A DNA stretch of 64,000 bases, taken from NCBI RefSeq assembly GCF_028279465.1, contig NZ_JANQNS010000014.1, positions 62,001 through 126,000 on the forward strand, in the 5' to 3' direction. Under the pieces are notes generated by a model. It did no database searches and was not told the DNA's origin. It saw only the letters and a list, made by a program, of their open reading frames with translations. Every line of letters starts with the position of its first letter. Position 1 is the first letter of the stretch. The stretch is from Parasphingopyxis sp. GTDB taxonomy: Bacteria; Pseudomonadota; Alphaproteobacteria; Sphingomonadales; Sphingomonadaceae. Position numbers and translations under genes: made by a program. This document shows positions 41,823 through 51,829 of the stretch, piece after piece.

Positions 41823-42476
41823 ATGGACTCAACAACTCGTCGCGCCGCCACCTTCGTTGCGGTCGCCCTCATCCTCAGTGTCGTTACGCAAATCATCTAT
41901 ATGCTCGCGCTCGGCGGGCCTTCGGCATCCGATCCCAGCGTGGGCGTCACCAATGCCGATCGCGCGGCCTATTTCACGGATCGCTGGGCCGAAATCGCAA
42001 TGGTCTGGACCATTGAGCTGGCGCTTTTCACTGGCCTCGCCGCCGCCGCGTTCGTCGCCCTTGCGCGGGGTAATACGCTGCCAACCACTTGGGCGGCGCT
42101 CGCGCTGGCAGGCATTTTCAACGTCGTTCAGCTTGGCATTGGACTAACGATGTTCGCGCCCGCCGCGACCGCCGGCGAGGCCCTTTCCCCGCTGCTCACT
42201 ACCGTTCTGGCTGGCGCCTTTTTCTTCTATTTCCTCGCCAAGGTTCTGATCGGGCTAGCGGGAATCGGTTTCGGATTCGCGCTGGTCGCGCAGGGCAACA
42301 CGGCGATAAAGGCGGTCGGGCTGTTGAGCATAGTGGTCGGTCTTGGCGCGGCGGTAATCAATATTCTCGCCATTCCACAGGGCCTGGCGATGGTGTTCAT
42401 GGCCGGCGCAGCCGGCACCGTGGCCGCTGTAACGACGGGCATTGCGATCTGGCTGCACGCACGGGCAAAGGGCTGA
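41823..42476 (+). CDS. Six-helix integral membrane protein
   Basis: The 217-residue protein has about six hydrophobic helices rich in Ala and Gly. The loop after helix 1 (YFTDRWAEIAMVW) is the most polar. There are no metal or catalytic motifs. It starts at ATG 41823 behind AGGGG. Function unknown; it may be DUF4386-like. Confidence 0.6.
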   Translation: MDSTTRRAATFVAVALILSVVTQIIYMLALGGPSASDPSVGVTNADRAAYFTDRWAEIAMVWTIELALFTGLAAAAFVALARGNTLPTTWAALALAGIFNVVQLGIGLTMFAPAATAGEALSPLLTTVLAGAFFFYFLAKVLIGLAGIGFGFALVAQGNTAIKAVGLLSIVVGLGAAVINILAIPQGLAMVFMAGAAGTVAAVTTGIAIWLHARAKG

Positions 42477-42581
42477 GCGTGCCACTGCGTGACTTCCGCT
42501 GAATCTGGATCACCGGCTCGCCTGACGACATAAAGCGCTGTAAAGGGAGCGCGAGACGTTTGGCGAAAGGGAAAAGAATAA

Positions 42582-43802
42582 ATGTCTGCCGGATTTTACG
42601 CGCGGGTCGACGACACGTTGCAGGATATCGCGGATCAAGGGCTGACCAAGCCCGAACGGATATTGGCGTCGCATCAGAGCGCCGAGATTATGGTGCAACA
42701 GGACGGCGAGACCCGTTCCGTCGTCAATTTCTGCGCGAATAATTATCTTGGCCTCGCTGATCATCCCGCGCTGAAGGAGGCTGCCGCGCAGGCGATGGAC
42801 AGCCGCGGTTTCGGCATGGCATCCGTGCGCTTCATTTGCGGGACGCAGGACCTGCACCGCGAACTCGAACAGCGGATCGCCGGCTTTTTCGGCTATGATG
42901 ATGCCGTCACTTTCGCCGCCTGTTTCGACGCCAACGCCGCCGTGTTCGAGCCCCTGCTTGGCCCGGACGACGCGATTATTTCCGACAGCCTCAACCATGC
43001 CTCGATCATCGACGGCGTCCGGCTGTGCAAGGCGGCGCGTTATCGCTTCGCCAATAACGATATGGACGATCTGAAAGCCAAGCTCGATGAAGCCCGGTCG
43101 AACGGCGCGCGCACGATCCTGATCGTTACGGACGGCGTGTTCTCGATGGACGGCACGATCGCGAACCTGCCCGCGATCTGTGATCTCGCCGAGGAGCACG
43201 ACGCGCTGACGATGATCGACGATTGCCATGCGAGCGGCTTTCTCGGGACGAACGGTCGTGGCTCTGCCGAATATCGCGGCGTCGAAGGCCGGATCGATAT
43301 CCTGACGGGCACGCTCGGCAAGGCGCTGGGCGGCGGCATGGGCGGCTTTATCTGCGCGCGGCAGAATGTCATCGACTTGCTCAAGCAGCGTGCGCGGCCC
43401 TATCTTTTCTCCAACGCGATCGCCCCGCCCCTCGTCGCGGCTTCGATCAAGGTGTTCGATCTCGTCGAACAGGGTGACGATCTGCGCGCAAAGCTGATCC
43501 GCAATTCGCAGCACTTCCGGGCCGGCATGGAAGCGGCCGGTTTCACCCTACTGCCCGGTGAGCATCCGATCATCCCGGTCATGCTCGGCGATGCGAAACT
43601 CGCACAGGATATAGCCGCGCGGCTACTCGAAGAAGGCATCTATGTGATCGGCTTTTCCTTCCCCGTCGTGCCCAAGGGCGAGGCGCGCATCCGCACGCAG
43701 ATGTCTGCCGCGCACACGGACGAACAAATCGACCGCGCGATCGCTGCCTTCACCAAGGTGGGCGAGGAACTCGGCCTTGTGCCGGAAGGAGCAGCCGCAT
43801 GA
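42582..43802 (+). CDS. kbl: Glycine C-acetyltransferase (2-amino-3-ketobutyrate CoA ligase)
   Basis: The 406-residue PLP enzyme splits 2-amino-3-oxobutanoate with CoA into glycine and acetyl-CoA. It has [25 protein letters not shown] (PLP Asp and His) and [15 protein letters not shown] with the Schiff-base Lys. Its end overlaps tdh as ATGA. Together they form the threonine-to-glycine route. Confidence 0.96.
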   Translation: MSAGFYARVDDTLQDIADQGLTKPERILASHQSAEIMVQQDGETRSVVNFCANNYLGLADHPALKEAAAQAMDSRGFGMASVRFICGTQDLHRELEQRIAGFFGYDDAVTFAACFDANAAVFEPLLGPDDAIISDSLNHASIIDGVRLCKAARYRFANNDMDDLKAKLDEARSNGARTILIVTDGVFSMDGTIANLPAICDLAEEHDALTMIDDCHASGFLGTNGRGSAEYRGVEGRIDILTGTLGKALGGGMGGFICARQNVIDLLKQRARPYLFSNAIAPPLVAASIKVFDLVEQGDDLRAKLIRNSQHFRAGMEAAGFTLLPGEHPIIPVMLGDAKLAQDIAARLLEEGIYVIGFSFPVVPKGEARIRTQMSAAHTDEQIDRAIAAFTKVGEELGLVPEGAAA

Positions 43803-44827
43803 AGTCCCTCGTCAAAGCGAAGAACGAGCCGGGCCTTTGGATGGAAGACAGCCCCATGCCGACGGCCGGGCCCAACGACGTTCTGATCCGCGTGAAGAAA
43901 ACCGCGATCTGCGGCACCGACATGCACATTTATAACTGGGACGAATGGGCGCAGCGCACGATCCCCGTTCCGATGATCGTCGGCCATGAGTTTATGGGTG
44001 AGATTGTCGAGATGGGATCGGAGGTGCGCGGCTTCGCCATTGGCGACCGTGTGTCGGCGGAGGGCCATATCACCTGCGGCCATTGCCGGAACTGCCGGGC
44101 CGGCAACCGGCATCTGTGCCGCAACACCGAAGGCATCGGCGTCAACCGGACGGGCGCGTTCGCCGAATATATCTCGGTTCCGGCCTTCAACGCCTACAAG
44201 CTGCCCGACCAAGTGTCCGACGATATCGCCGCACTGTTCGATCCGTACGGCAATGCCGTGCATACGGCGCTGGCGCAGGACATGGTCGGTGAAGATGTGC
44301 TGATCACAGGTGCCGGCCCAATCGGGGCGATGGCGGCTGCGGTTTCGAAGCATGTCGGGGCGCAGAATGTCGTAGTCACCGACGTCAACGACTACCGGCT
44401 CGATCTCGCGAGTACGCTCGGGGCGACGCGGACGGTCAACGTGGCGAACGAAGACCTGCGCAATGTGATGGCCGAGCTAGGCATGACCGAAGGCTTCGAT
44501 GTCGGCCTCGAAATGTCGGGCGCCCCGTCCGGCTTCGAACAGATGCTCGATGTCATGAACCATGGCGGCAGGATCGCGCTGCTCGGCCTGTTGCCCGAAG
44601 GCACGGGCATCAACTGGGATCATGTGATCTTCAAAGGTCTGGAAATCCGCGGCATTTACGGCCGCCGGATGTTCGAAACCTGGTACAAGATGAGCGCGAT
44701 GATCAAGAGCGGTCTCAATATCGATCCGATCATCACGCATCGGATGGGTGCCGACGATTTCCAGACCGGCTTCGAGACGATCAATACGGGCAAGTCCGGC
44801 AAGGTCATTCTGGACTGGGCGGCCTGA
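43799..44827 (+). CDS. tdh: L-threonine 3-dehydrogenase
   Basis: The 342-residue zinc medium-chain dehydrogenase oxidises threonine with NAD+. The catalytic zinc site has [14 protein letters not shown] and GHEFMGE. The structural zinc loop is [15 protein letters not shown]. The Rossmann loop is [13 protein letters not shown]. It starts within the kbl stop (ATGA). Confidence 0.97.
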   Translation: MKSLVKAKNEPGLWMEDSPMPTAGPNDVLIRVKKTAICGTDMHIYNWDEWAQRTIPVPMIVGHEFMGEIVEMGSEVRGFAIGDRVSAEGHITCGHCRNCRAGNRHLCRNTEGIGVNRTGAFAEYISVPAFNAYKLPDQVSDDIAALFDPYGNAVHTALAQDMVGEDVLITGAGPIGAMAAAVSKHVGAQNVVVTDVNDYRLDLASTLGATRTVNVANEDLRNVMAELGMTEGFDVGLEMSGAPSGFEQMLDVMNHGGRIALLGLLPEGTGINWDHVIFKGLEIRGIYGRRMFETWYKMSAMIKSGLNIDPIITHRMGADDFQTGFETINTGKSGKVILDWAA

Positions 44828-44838
44828 CCCGGCGGCTC

Positions 44839-45987
44839 ATGCAGCTTCGCGATTTCGACAGCGATAGCTTTCTGCGCGATCATTGGCAGAAGGCCCCGGC
44901 GCTGATCCGCAATCCCTGGGCGGCTTGGGAGAATCCACTCGCTCCCGAGGAACTGGCGGGGCTGGCCTGTGAAGAGGAAATCGAATCGCGACTTGTCGTG
45001 CAGACGAACGGTGGTTGGGCGGTCGAGCACAGCCCTCTGCCCGAAACACGGTTCGAGGCATTGGGCGAAAACCCTTGGACCCTGCTTGTCCAGGCCGTCG
45101 ATCATCATATGCCGGCCGTCGCGGCGCTGATCGAACCATTCCGCTTCGTGCCCAATTGGCGGATCGACGATGTGATGGTCAGCTATGCGAGCGACGGCGG
45201 CGGGGTCGGGCCGCATTTCGACCAATATGATGTTTTCCTGGTCCAAGGGCTGGGAAAGCGCCGCTGGCGGATCGGCCAGCGTTGCGACGAGACGACCGCG
45301 CTGCGCCCCCATGATGAGCTCCGCCTGCTCGCCGATTTCGAAGCGACAGACGAATGGGTGCTGGAACCGGGCGATATCCTATACGTGCCGCCCGGCATCG
45401 CGCATGACGGCGTGGCGGTCGGCGACGATTGCATGACCTATTCCGTCGGTTTCCGCGCACCATCCCGCAGCGAGCTGATCGCGCATTGGGTCGATCACCG
45501 GCTTACGGACCTGTCGGACGACGATCGCTATGCCGACCCGGATCTCACCGCTCCGGACAATCCGGGCGAGATTTCCACCGCCGCAATCGACCGGCTTCAC
45601 GCCATGGTCACCGAAACGCTGGCCGACCGCGACGATTTCGCCCGCTGGTTCGGCGAATATAGTTCGGCGCCCAAATATCCGGAAATCGACTGGCGGCCGG
45701 AGGAGCCGATCAATGCCGAGATCGTCCACGCGAGGATAGGCGAAGGCGTGCCGCTACGTCGCAACCCGGCCAGCCGTTTCTCCTTCATCCGGCAAAACGC
45801 AGATACGCTGTTGCTGTTCGTCGATGGCGAATGCTTCACGTGCAGCGGTCAAATCATCGAATTCGCCGCGCGGATTTGCGCAAACGAGACGATGGCGTTG
45901 GAAAACGAGGTCGGCCTGTCGAACGATTTCATCGCGCTCATTGTCGATCTCGTTAACAGTGGGAGCGTTGCTTTCGGCGACGAATAG
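44839..45987 (+). CDS. JmjC-type ribosomal oxygenase (RoxA/YcfD-like)
   Basis: The 382-residue protein is a cupin/JmjC 2-oxoglutarate Fe(II) oxygenase of the group that hydroxylates an Arg of ribosomal protein L16. The iron ligands are visible: HFDQYDVF (HxD) and PPGIAHDGVA (distal His). VSYASDGGGVGPHFDQYD is the family signature. The C-terminal winged-helix-like part (~300-380) matches the family's dimer/WH region. It starts 11 bp after tdh. Confidence 0.85.
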   Translation: MQLRDFDSDSFLRDHWQKAPALIRNPWAAWENPLAPEELAGLACEEEIESRLVVQTNGGWAVEHSPLPETRFEALGENPWTLLVQAVDHHMPAVAALIEPFRFVPNWRIDDVMVSYASDGGGVGPHFDQYDVFLVQGLGKRRWRIGQRCDETTALRPHDELRLLADFEATDEWVLEPGDILYVPPGIAHDGVAVGDDCMTYSVGFRAPSRSELIAHWVDHRLTDLSDDDRYADPDLTAPDNPGEISTAAIDRLHAMVTETLADRDDFARWFGEYSSAPKYPEIDWRPEEPINAEIVHARIGEGVPLRRNPASRFSFIRQNADTLLLFVDGECFTCSGQIIEFAARICANETMALENEVGLSNDFIALIVDLVNSGSVAFGDE

Positions 45988-45993
45988 GACGTG

Positions 45994-47169
45994 TCACAGT
46001 GCCTGCGCGGCCGCCCAGCCGCTGGCCCAGGCCCATTGGAAATTATAGCCGCCGAGCCAGCCGGTGACGTCGACGGCTTCGCCGATCGCATACAGGCCGG
46101 GCGCGCGCTTTGATTCCATCGTTTTCGACGACAGCTCCGCCGTGCTGATCCCGCCGATCGTGACCTCAGCCTTGGCGAAACCTTCCGTGCCGTTCGGGCG
46201 GAAACGCCAGTCGGCCAAACGTGCTTCAGCCGCCGACAGGGCTTTGTCCGGTAGGTTGCCAAGATCGCCGTCCGCGCCCAGCCGCTCCGCCAGCGTCGTC
46301 GCCAGCCGGTCGGGAAGCGCATCGCGCAATAGCGTGCGCACCGTGCCGGACGGATGGTTTCGCTTCGCCTCGGTCAGCCAGCCTTGCTCCTGCTCCGGCA
46401 GGAAATCGATACCGATCTCCTCGCCATGCCGCCAATAAGACGAAATTTGCAGGATCGCCGGGCCGGAAAGCCCGCGATGGGTGAACAGCGCCGCCTCGCG
46501 AAAGGTGGTCTTGCCGCATCGCGCCTCGACATCGGCGGCAACGCCAGAGAGCTCGCGGAACAAGACATCCTCGCCGCCCAGCGTGAGCGGTACGAGCGCA
46601 GGGCGCGGCTCGACGACTTTCAGCCCGAACTGGCGCGCGAGATCATAGGCGAAACCGGTCGCGCCCATTTTCGGGATGGACGGTCCACCCGTAGCAATCA
46701 CCAGCGCAGCCGCTTCCGCCATCCGCCGATCCGCAGTCACCCGGAAGCGGCCATCGGCGCGCACAACATCGGTGATGTCCGCGCCAAGCACCATTTCCAC
46801 CCCGCCCTTCGCGCCCTCGTCGCGCAGCATCGCGACGATCTGCTTCGCCGAGCCATCGCAGAATAGCTGACCTAGCGTCTTTTCGTGCCAGGCGATGCCG
46901 TGGCGTTCGACAAGATCGATGAAATCCTGCGCCGTATACCGGCTAAGCGCGGATTTCGCGAAATGCGGATTGGCCGAGAGATAGCGATCCGGTGCGGTAT
47001 GGATATTCGTGAAATTGCAACGGCCGCCGCCCGATATCAGGATCTTTTTGCCTGGCGCCTCAGCGCGTTCGATCAGCAGCACACGCCGCCCCCGCTGGCC
47101 GGCCAACGCCGCGCAAAACATGCCTGCCGCGCCCGCACCCAGCACGATAACGTCATAGGAATCAGCCAT
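45994..47169 (-). CDS. HI0933/BaiN-like flavoprotein oxidoreductase
   Basis: The 391-residue FAD protein of the YhiN/HI0933 family has [14 protein letters not shown] (FAD loop), [37 protein letters not shown] and the C-terminal [24 protein letters not shown]. The physiological reaction is unknown. Its N-terminal codons overlap the end of the pseudouridine-synthase gene by 8 bp. Confidence 0.88.
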   Translation of the reverse strand: MADSYDVIVLGAGAAGMFCAALAGQRGRRVLLIERAEAPGKKILISGGGRCNFTNIHTAPDRYLSANPHFAKSALSRYTAQDFIDLVERHGIAWHEKTLGQLFCDGSAKQIVAMLRDEGAKGGVEMVLGADITDVVRADGRFRVTADRRMAEAAALVIATGGPSIPKMGATGFAYDLARQFGLKVVEPRPALVPLTLGGEDVLFRELSGVAADVEARCGKTTFREAALFTHRGLSGPAILQISSYWRHGEEIGIDFLPEQEQGWLTEAKRNHPSGTVRTLLRDALPDRLATTLAERLGADGDLGNLPDKALSAAEARLADWRFRPNGTEGFAKAEVTIGGISTAELSSKTMESKRAPGLYAIGEAVDVTGWLGGYNFQWAWASGWAAAQAL

Positions 47170-47710
47170 CAGCGTCGCGCCATTCGCCGAGCGGGATACC
47201 GTCCACCGTCCACTCGCCGATCCGCCAGCGCACGAGCCGCAGCGTCGGGTAGCCGATCGCCGCCGTCATCCGCCGCACCTGCCGGTTGCGGCCTTCGCGG
47301 ATCGTGAGCCTGAGCCAGCTATCGGGAACGGTCTTGCGCACACGGATCGGCGGATCGCGGGGCCAGAGATCGGGCGCGGCGACACGTTCCACTTCGGCCG
47401 GACGTGTCATGCCGTCCTTCAGCCGGACGCCTTTTCGCAACCGTACAAGGCTCGCTTCGTCCGGTTCGCCCTCGACCTGCGCAAGATAAGTCTTCGCCAT
47501 CTTGTGCTTCGGATCGGCGATCCGGGCCTGCAGCTTTCCGTCGTCGGTCAGCAGCAACAGCCCTTCGCTGTCCCGGTCCAGCCGCCCGGCCGGGTAGACG
47601 CGCGGCACGTCGATATAGTCCGACAGCGTCCGGCGCGCGGTTTGTGTCCCCCGGTCGGTGAACTGGGAGAGCACGCCATAGGGTTTGTTGAACAGGATCA
47701 GCCGCGCCAT
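47162..47710 (-). CDS. Pseudouridine synthase, RluE-like
   Basis: The 182-residue RsuA/RluB/E/F-family enzyme has the catalytic Asp in [26 protein letters not shown], and the C-terminal [21 protein letters not shown]. It has no S4 domain, as in RluE, which acts on 23S rRNA near position 2457; the exact target is inferred. It overlaps the downstream flavoprotein gene. Confidence 0.88.
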   Translation of the reverse strand: MARLILFNKPYGVLSQFTDRGTQTARRTLSDYIDVPRVYPAGRLDRDSEGLLLLTDDGKLQARIADPKHKMAKTYLAQVEGEPDEASLVRLRKGVRLKDGMTRPAEVERVAAPDLWPRDPPIRVRKTVPDSWLRLTIREGRNRQVRRMTAAIGYPTLRLVRWRIGEWTVDGIPLGEWRDADG

Positions 47711-47749
47711 GGCCGCCCGACCGATTTCAGCGTGCCGTCCGGCTTGGCC

Positions 47750-48592
47750 TCAATAATCGAAACCGGGGTTGGTGCGGTTCAGCTTCCGGATCAGCCCCGG
47801 CCAGATGAGATTGTCGCCGAGTCCTTTGGTGAAGGCCGGCGCTGCCTGCTGGAACACACGATGCGCCATGTCTTCGCTTTCCTCGTGCAGATGCTCCGTC
47901 CCGCCGATCGACTGCGCCAGGATCTGCGTCTTGCAGCTGTTTTCGAGCAGATACATGCGCAGGAACGCGATCGGACAATTCTCGCCGATGGTCAGCGTCC
48001 CATGGTTGCGCAGCATGAGCAGATTCTTCTCGCCGATATCCGCGATCAGCCGCTCGCGTTCGTCGAGATCGAGCGCGATGCCTTCATAATCGTGATAGGC
48101 GAGATCGTCGTAAACCTGCATCGAGAATTGGGTGTAGCGCCGCAGCCCCTCCTTCTGCACCGAGACGGCCACGCCATAGGGCGTATGCACATGGATGACG
48201 CAGCCCGCATCCTCGCGCGCGCTGTGCACGGCGCTGTGGATAGTGAACCCGGCGGCGTTCACGAAATATGGCGTTTCCTCTTTGGGATTGCCGTCCAGGC
48301 CGATCTTCACAAGCGATGAGGCCGTCATTTCGTCGAACATCACGCCATAGGGATTGATCAGGAAGCGCTCTTCGCCATCCTCATCCGGCAGGCGGACGGA
48401 AATGTGCGTGAAGACGAGATCGGTCCAGCCATAGACGGCGCACAGCCGATAGGTGGCCGCCAGATCGCAGCGCAGCTTCCATTCGATATCCGATACCTTG
48501 CCCTCGAGCCGGTCGATCTCGGTCGGATCGGGGATGTTGAAGCCCTGTTCCACTTCCAGAGCCGTTGCCGTTTCCTTCACTGCCGTCGCCAT
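47750..48592 (-). CDS. Class II aldolase/adducin family protein
   Basis: The 280-residue protein has a class II aldolase fold with metal ligands in VIHVHTP (HxH) and a later His in LRNHGTLTIG. FTHISVRLPD and FLINPYGVMFDEM are the phosphate-site loops. Its length (about 60 more than fuculose aldolase) puts it in the adducin-like branch seen widely in proteobacteria, with unknown substrates. I start at ATG 48592. Confidence 0.85.
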   Translation of the reverse strand: MATAVKETATALEVEQGFNIPDPTEIDRLEGKVSDIEWKLRCDLAATYRLCAVYGWTDLVFTHISVRLPDEDGEERFLINPYGVMFDEMTASSLVKIGLDGNPKEETPYFVNAAGFTIHSAVHSAREDAGCVIHVHTPYGVAVSVQKEGLRRYTQFSMQVYDDLAYHDYEGIALDLDERERLIADIGEKNLLMLRNHGTLTIGENCPIAFLRMYLLENSCKTQILAQSIGGTEHLHEESEDMAHRVFQQAAPAFTKGLGDNLIWPGLIRKLNRTNPGFDY

Positions 48593-48762
48593 TGCCAATC
48601 TCCTCACTATTTCGCCCTGTCTTAGCGCCAAATGGGCCCTGCTGTCATCGCCATATTTGGCGAAACTCCGGTCGGCGCGCGCAATTTCATTACCTGCTGG
48701 GTAATTGGTTTTGGCGCAGCGATGTCCGAACTACGCGCAGTGCAGCGGATCGGAGAAGAGGC

Positions 48763-49182
48763 ATGACGCAGGACTTTCACAAATTCTGGCTCAAGGTCAC
48801 GGCCATCGTCGTCGGCTCGTTCGGCCCGGTCTTCTTTCTCGGTACAATGGAAGCGACCTTGGAACCGGCGCGCTGGAGCCTCGACCTGCTGGCCTGGCCA
48901 GTCGACGGTGCGCAAACCTTCGCGTCCGGCGATACGCGCTTTCTCTCGGCGTTGACGGGCGGATTCCTGTTCGGTTGGGGCGTGATGATTTGGTGCCTGT
49001 CGGGCACCGTGTACGACGCCGCACCTGAAGCTGTACGCAAAGTGGTGCTGACAGGCCTGCTCGCCTGGTTCGTCCTCGACAGCGCCGGATCGATAGCATC
49101 CGGCAATGCGATCAACGCATTGTTCAATGTGATTGTGCTGCTGATTGCGGTCGGTCCCTTGTGGCGACCGGCCAAGGCGTGA
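48763..49182 (+). CDS. Four-helix membrane protein, unknown function
   Basis: The 139-residue protein has about four hydrophobic helices (~9-27, 60-80, 92-108, 112-130). LTGGFLFGWGVMIWCL is typical of a small uncharacterised alphaproteobacterial family. The start ATG 48763 is preceded by GGAGAAGAGG. A terminator-like hairpin lies downstream, before rpsF. Confidence 0.65.
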   Translation: MTQDFHKFWLKVTAIVVGSFGPVFFLGTMEATLEPARWSLDLLAWPVDGAQTFASGDTRFLSALTGGFLFGWGVMIWCLSGTVYDAAPEAVRKVVLTGLLAWFVLDSAGSIASGNAINALFNVIVLLIAVGPLWRPAKA

Positions 49183-49224
49183 GGCTTGCCATTGGTGCGC
49201 AAAACCCCTAAATGGCGCGCTTCC

Positions 49225-49259
49225 GGGGTGAGACGCTAAGCGTCTTGCCCCTGATTTTT
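49225..49259 (+). terminator. Terminator-like hairpin in the rpsF leader
   Basis: GGGG (49225-49228) pairs with CCCC (49248-49251) around a perfect AGACGC/GCGTCT stem with loop TAA, followed by TGATTTTT. It ends 66 bp before the rpsF ATG. It either terminates the upstream membrane-protein transcript or attenuates the ribosomal operon. Confidence 0.65.
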
Positions 49260-49325
49260 GAAGAAAGCCGGAGGGGCGTTTGCATGGTGCGGCGTCAGCG
49301 ATCGGCCAGAAAGGTAAAATGAAGC

Positions 49326-49685
49326 ATGGCTCTTTACGAGCATGTCTTCCTCGCGCGTCAGGACCTGGCTCAGGCCCAGGTGGACGGTCTTGCCGAGGAA
49401 GCAACCAAAATCATCGAAGCCAATGACGGCAAGGTCACGCGGACCGAGACCTGGGGTCTCAAGTCCCTCGCCTACCCGATCCAGAAGAATCGCAAGGCGC
49501 ATTATGTGATGCTCCATGTCGATGCTCCGGGCACTGTCGTCGAGGAACTCGAACGCCAGACGCGCATCAACGAAGACGTCATCCGCTATATGACGATCCG
49601 CGTCGACGAGCATGAAGAAGGCCCGTCGATCATGATGCGCAAGAATGAGCGCGATTCGAAGCGGCGCAGCCGCGACGACGACTAG
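49326..49685 (+). CDS. rpsF: Ribosomal protein S6
   Basis: The 119-residue small-subunit protein begins [19 protein letters not shown] and has the core [18 protein letters not shown]. The last ~25 residues are a charged tail ([16 protein letters not shown]). It opens the rpsF-rpsR-rplI operon, 24 bp before rpsR. Confidence 0.97.
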   Translation: MALYEHVFLARQDLAQAQVDGLAEEATKIIEANDGKVTRTETWGLKSLAYPIQKNRKAHYVMLHVDAPGTVVEELERQTRINEDVIRYMTIRVDEHEEGPSIMMRKNERDSKRRSRDDD

Positions 49686-49709
49686 ACCGGCGACAAGGAG
49701 ACACAGATC

Positions 49710-49934
49710 ATGGCACGCCCATTTTTCCGCCGCCGCAAGAGCTGCCCCTTTTCGGGCAACGACGCGCCGGTCATCGATTACAAGGACGTCAAGCTGCTGC
49801 AGGGGTTCCTCTCCGAGCGCGGCAAGATCGTCCCGTCCCGCATCACCGCCGTTTCGGCGAAGAAGCAGCGCGAGCTGGCCAAGGCGATCAAACGCGCCCG
49901 GCATATCGGCCTCTTGCCCTACATCGTGAAATAG
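49710..49934 (+). CDS. rpsR: Ribosomal protein S18
   Basis: The 74-residue basic protein binds S6 and 16S rRNA. It has [38 protein letters not shown] and the [18 protein letters not shown] signature. It has a strong AAGGAG upstream. Confidence 0.98.
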   Translation: MARPFFRRRKSCPFSGNDAPVIDYKDVKLLQGFLSERGKIVPSRITAVSAKKQRELAKAIKRARHIGLLPYIVK

Positions 49935-49944
49935 GAGCGGACAC

Positions 49945-50661
49945 ATGGATATCATTCTGCTCGAACGCGTCGGCAATCTCGGCACCATCGGCGATGTCGT
50001 GACCGTGAAAGACGGTTATGCGCGCAACTTCCTGCTGCCGAACAAGAAGGCCCTGCGCGCCAACAAGGCGAACAAGGAAATCTTCGAAGCCAATCGCGAA
50101 CGCCTCGAAAAAGAGAACGAAGAGCGCCGCGCGGCCGCCGCAACGGAAGGCGAGAAGATCGACGGCATGACGATCGAACTGATCCGTCAGGCCTCGCAGA
50201 CCGGCCAGCTCTATGGCTCGGTTTCGGTACGCGATATCGTCGCCGATCTCGAAGAACGCGGCGAAGCGATCACCAAGAAGCAGGTCATCCTCGAACGGCC
50301 GATCAAGGAGATCGGCATGCACGAGGTGACGATCGTTCTGCACGCCGAGGTCGAAGCGACGATCAAGGTCAATGTGGCCCGCTCGCCCGAAGAGGCAGAG
50401 CGTCAGGCCGAGGGCATCGACGTCATCGCCGAGATGTTCGAGAAGGAACAGGCCGAGATCGCTGCTGCCGAAATCGGTGCGGAAGAAGAAGCCGAAACCG
50501 AAGCGGACGCCGAAGAGGCGGCCGCGGACGCGGCTGACGAAGCCAGCGATGAAGACGCGGAAGCCTCTGACGAGGACGGCGCGGAAACTGACGCGGAAGC
50601 CGAAGCAACGGCCGATGCCGAAGCGGCACCAGAAGGCGAAGAGAGCGAAGACAAGGCGTAA
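49945..50661 (+). CDS. rplI: Ribosomal protein L9 with long acidic C-terminal extension
   Basis: The first ~150 of 238 residues are ordinary L9: MDIILLERVGNLGTIGDVV, the GYARNFLLPNKKALRA signature, a long connecting helix and a C-terminal domain ending near HEVTIVLHAEVEATIKV. A further ~75 residues are almost only Ala, Glu, Asp, Ser and Thr. Such acidic tails on L9 occur in sphingomonads. The tail is probably disordered. The gene ends the operon before a strong terminator. Confidence 0.95.
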   Translation: MDIILLERVGNLGTIGDVVTVKDGYARNFLLPNKKALRANKANKEIFEANRERLEKENEERRAAAATEGEKIDGMTIELIRQASQTGQLYGSVSVRDIVADLEERGEAITKKQVILERPIKEIGMHEVTIVLHAEVEATIKVNVARSPEEAERQAEGIDVIAEMFEKEQAEIAAAEIGAEEEAETEADAEEAAADAADEASDEDAEASDEDGAETDAEAEATADAEAAPEGEESEDKA

Positions 50662-50686
50662 GTCTTCGCGAGACGCGAGTATCGAG

Positions 50687-50738
50687 GCGGGCGCGGCGCA
50701 ATAGTCTTCCGGACTGGCGCCGCGCCCGCTTCTTTTTT
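50687..50738 (+). terminator. Terminator of the rpsF-rpsR-rplI operon
   Basis: GCGGGCGCGGCGC (50687-50699) pairs perfectly with GCGCCGCGCCCGC (50717-50729), followed by TTCTTTTTT. Confidence 0.9.
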
Positions 50739-50753
50739 AGGGGTAGCGGCGTA

Positions 50754-51827
50754 ATGAACGACGGCCCTCCCCTCTCCCCCTTGGCCCAGGCATTCGCACA
50801 GGGTCCCGGCTGGTTTCCGCAACAGATGGATGCCGCCACGGACCGGGTCCTGCTCGTCCGAATGAGCGAAGAGGCGTATCGCACGGCGAGCTTTCTCGAT
50901 CAGCGCATGCTCACCCAGCAAAGCCAGGCCCAATGGGCGAGTTGGAGCGAATTGGGAGCTGCCGATCAGGCGACGCGGCGCGATGCGCACTTCATCTTCC
51001 ATATCGGCCATGTCGGCTCGACGCTGATCGCACGGCTGCTGGGCGAACTGGATGGCGTCTTTGCGCTGCGCGAACCGCAGATCCTGCGCAACTTCGCCGA
51101 TCTCGCAGCGGATTATGGACAGCCGCATGCAGTCTGGTCCCCGGAAGTTTTCGATGCACGCCTTGAAACGGTGATCGGCTGGCTATCCCGCACCTTCGCG
51201 CCGAACGACCGTGCGCAGATCAAGGCCAGCAGTTTCGTCAGCGAGATTGCCGAGCAGTTGATTGGCCCCGATCTCAAGGCGCTGATGCTGCGCGTATCGC
51301 CGCAGCGCTATATCGAAACGATCCTTGCCGGCGATAACTCCCGGCAAGAACTCGCCATGCTCGCCTCGCAGCGATTGCGCAGGTTGCACGTGCGGTTGGG
51401 CAGCGAGAGCTGGCGGCTCTGGGAGCTGCCCGAAGCTACCCGCGCGGCCATGAGCTGGTTGAGCGAGATGATGGCGATGGACGCGGCCGCAACGGCCACG
51501 CCTAATGGTCATATCCATTGGCTCGATTTCGACGACTTTCTCGGAAATCCCGTGGATCGTCTCGCCGAAACGGCCGCGTTCTTCGGCATCGCCGCTGACA
51601 AGCCGACGATAACGTCGCTAACCGGCGGCCCGATCATGACGCAATATTCCAAGGCGCCCGAACATGGCTATAGTCGCGACATGCGGGAATCGCTGCTTGC
51701 CGAGGCGCGCGCGACGCATGCGGACGGCATCGCCGAGGCCTTGACCTGGCTCAATGACGCGGCGGACCGACATCCGCCAATTGCCGCGATGATGGCGCGG
51801 CATGCGAGTCGAGATACGGAGACGTAA
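50754..51827 (+). CDS. Sulfotransferase-like P-loop protein
   Basis: The 357-residue protein has a P-loop HIGHVGSTLIARLL (~82-95), like the 5'-phosphosulfate loop of sulfotransferases. A downstream segment with Arg and Ser (LMLRVSPQRYIETI) could bind the 3'-phosphate of PAPS. HIHWLDFDDFLGNPVDRLAETAAFFGI is the usual sulfotransferase C-terminal helix region. The acceptor is unknown. It lies 2 bp before a PKHD-type hydroxylase gene, so the two act together or in one pathway. Confidence 0.65.
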   Translation: MNDGPPLSPLAQAFAQGPGWFPQQMDAATDRVLLVRMSEEAYRTASFLDQRMLTQQSQAQWASWSELGAADQATRRDAHFIFHIGHVGSTLIARLLGELDGVFALREPQILRNFADLAADYGQPHAVWSPEVFDARLETVIGWLSRTFAPNDRAQIKASSFVSEIAEQLIGPDLKALMLRVSPQRYIETILAGDNSRQELAMLASQRLRRLHVRLGSESWRLWELPEATRAAMSWLSEMMAMDAAATATPNGHIHWLDFDDFLGNPVDRLAETAAFFGIAADKPTITSLTGGPIMTQYSKAPEHGYSRDMRESLLAEARATHADGIAEALTWLNDAADRHPPIAAMMARHASRDTET

Positions 51828-51829
51828 GA

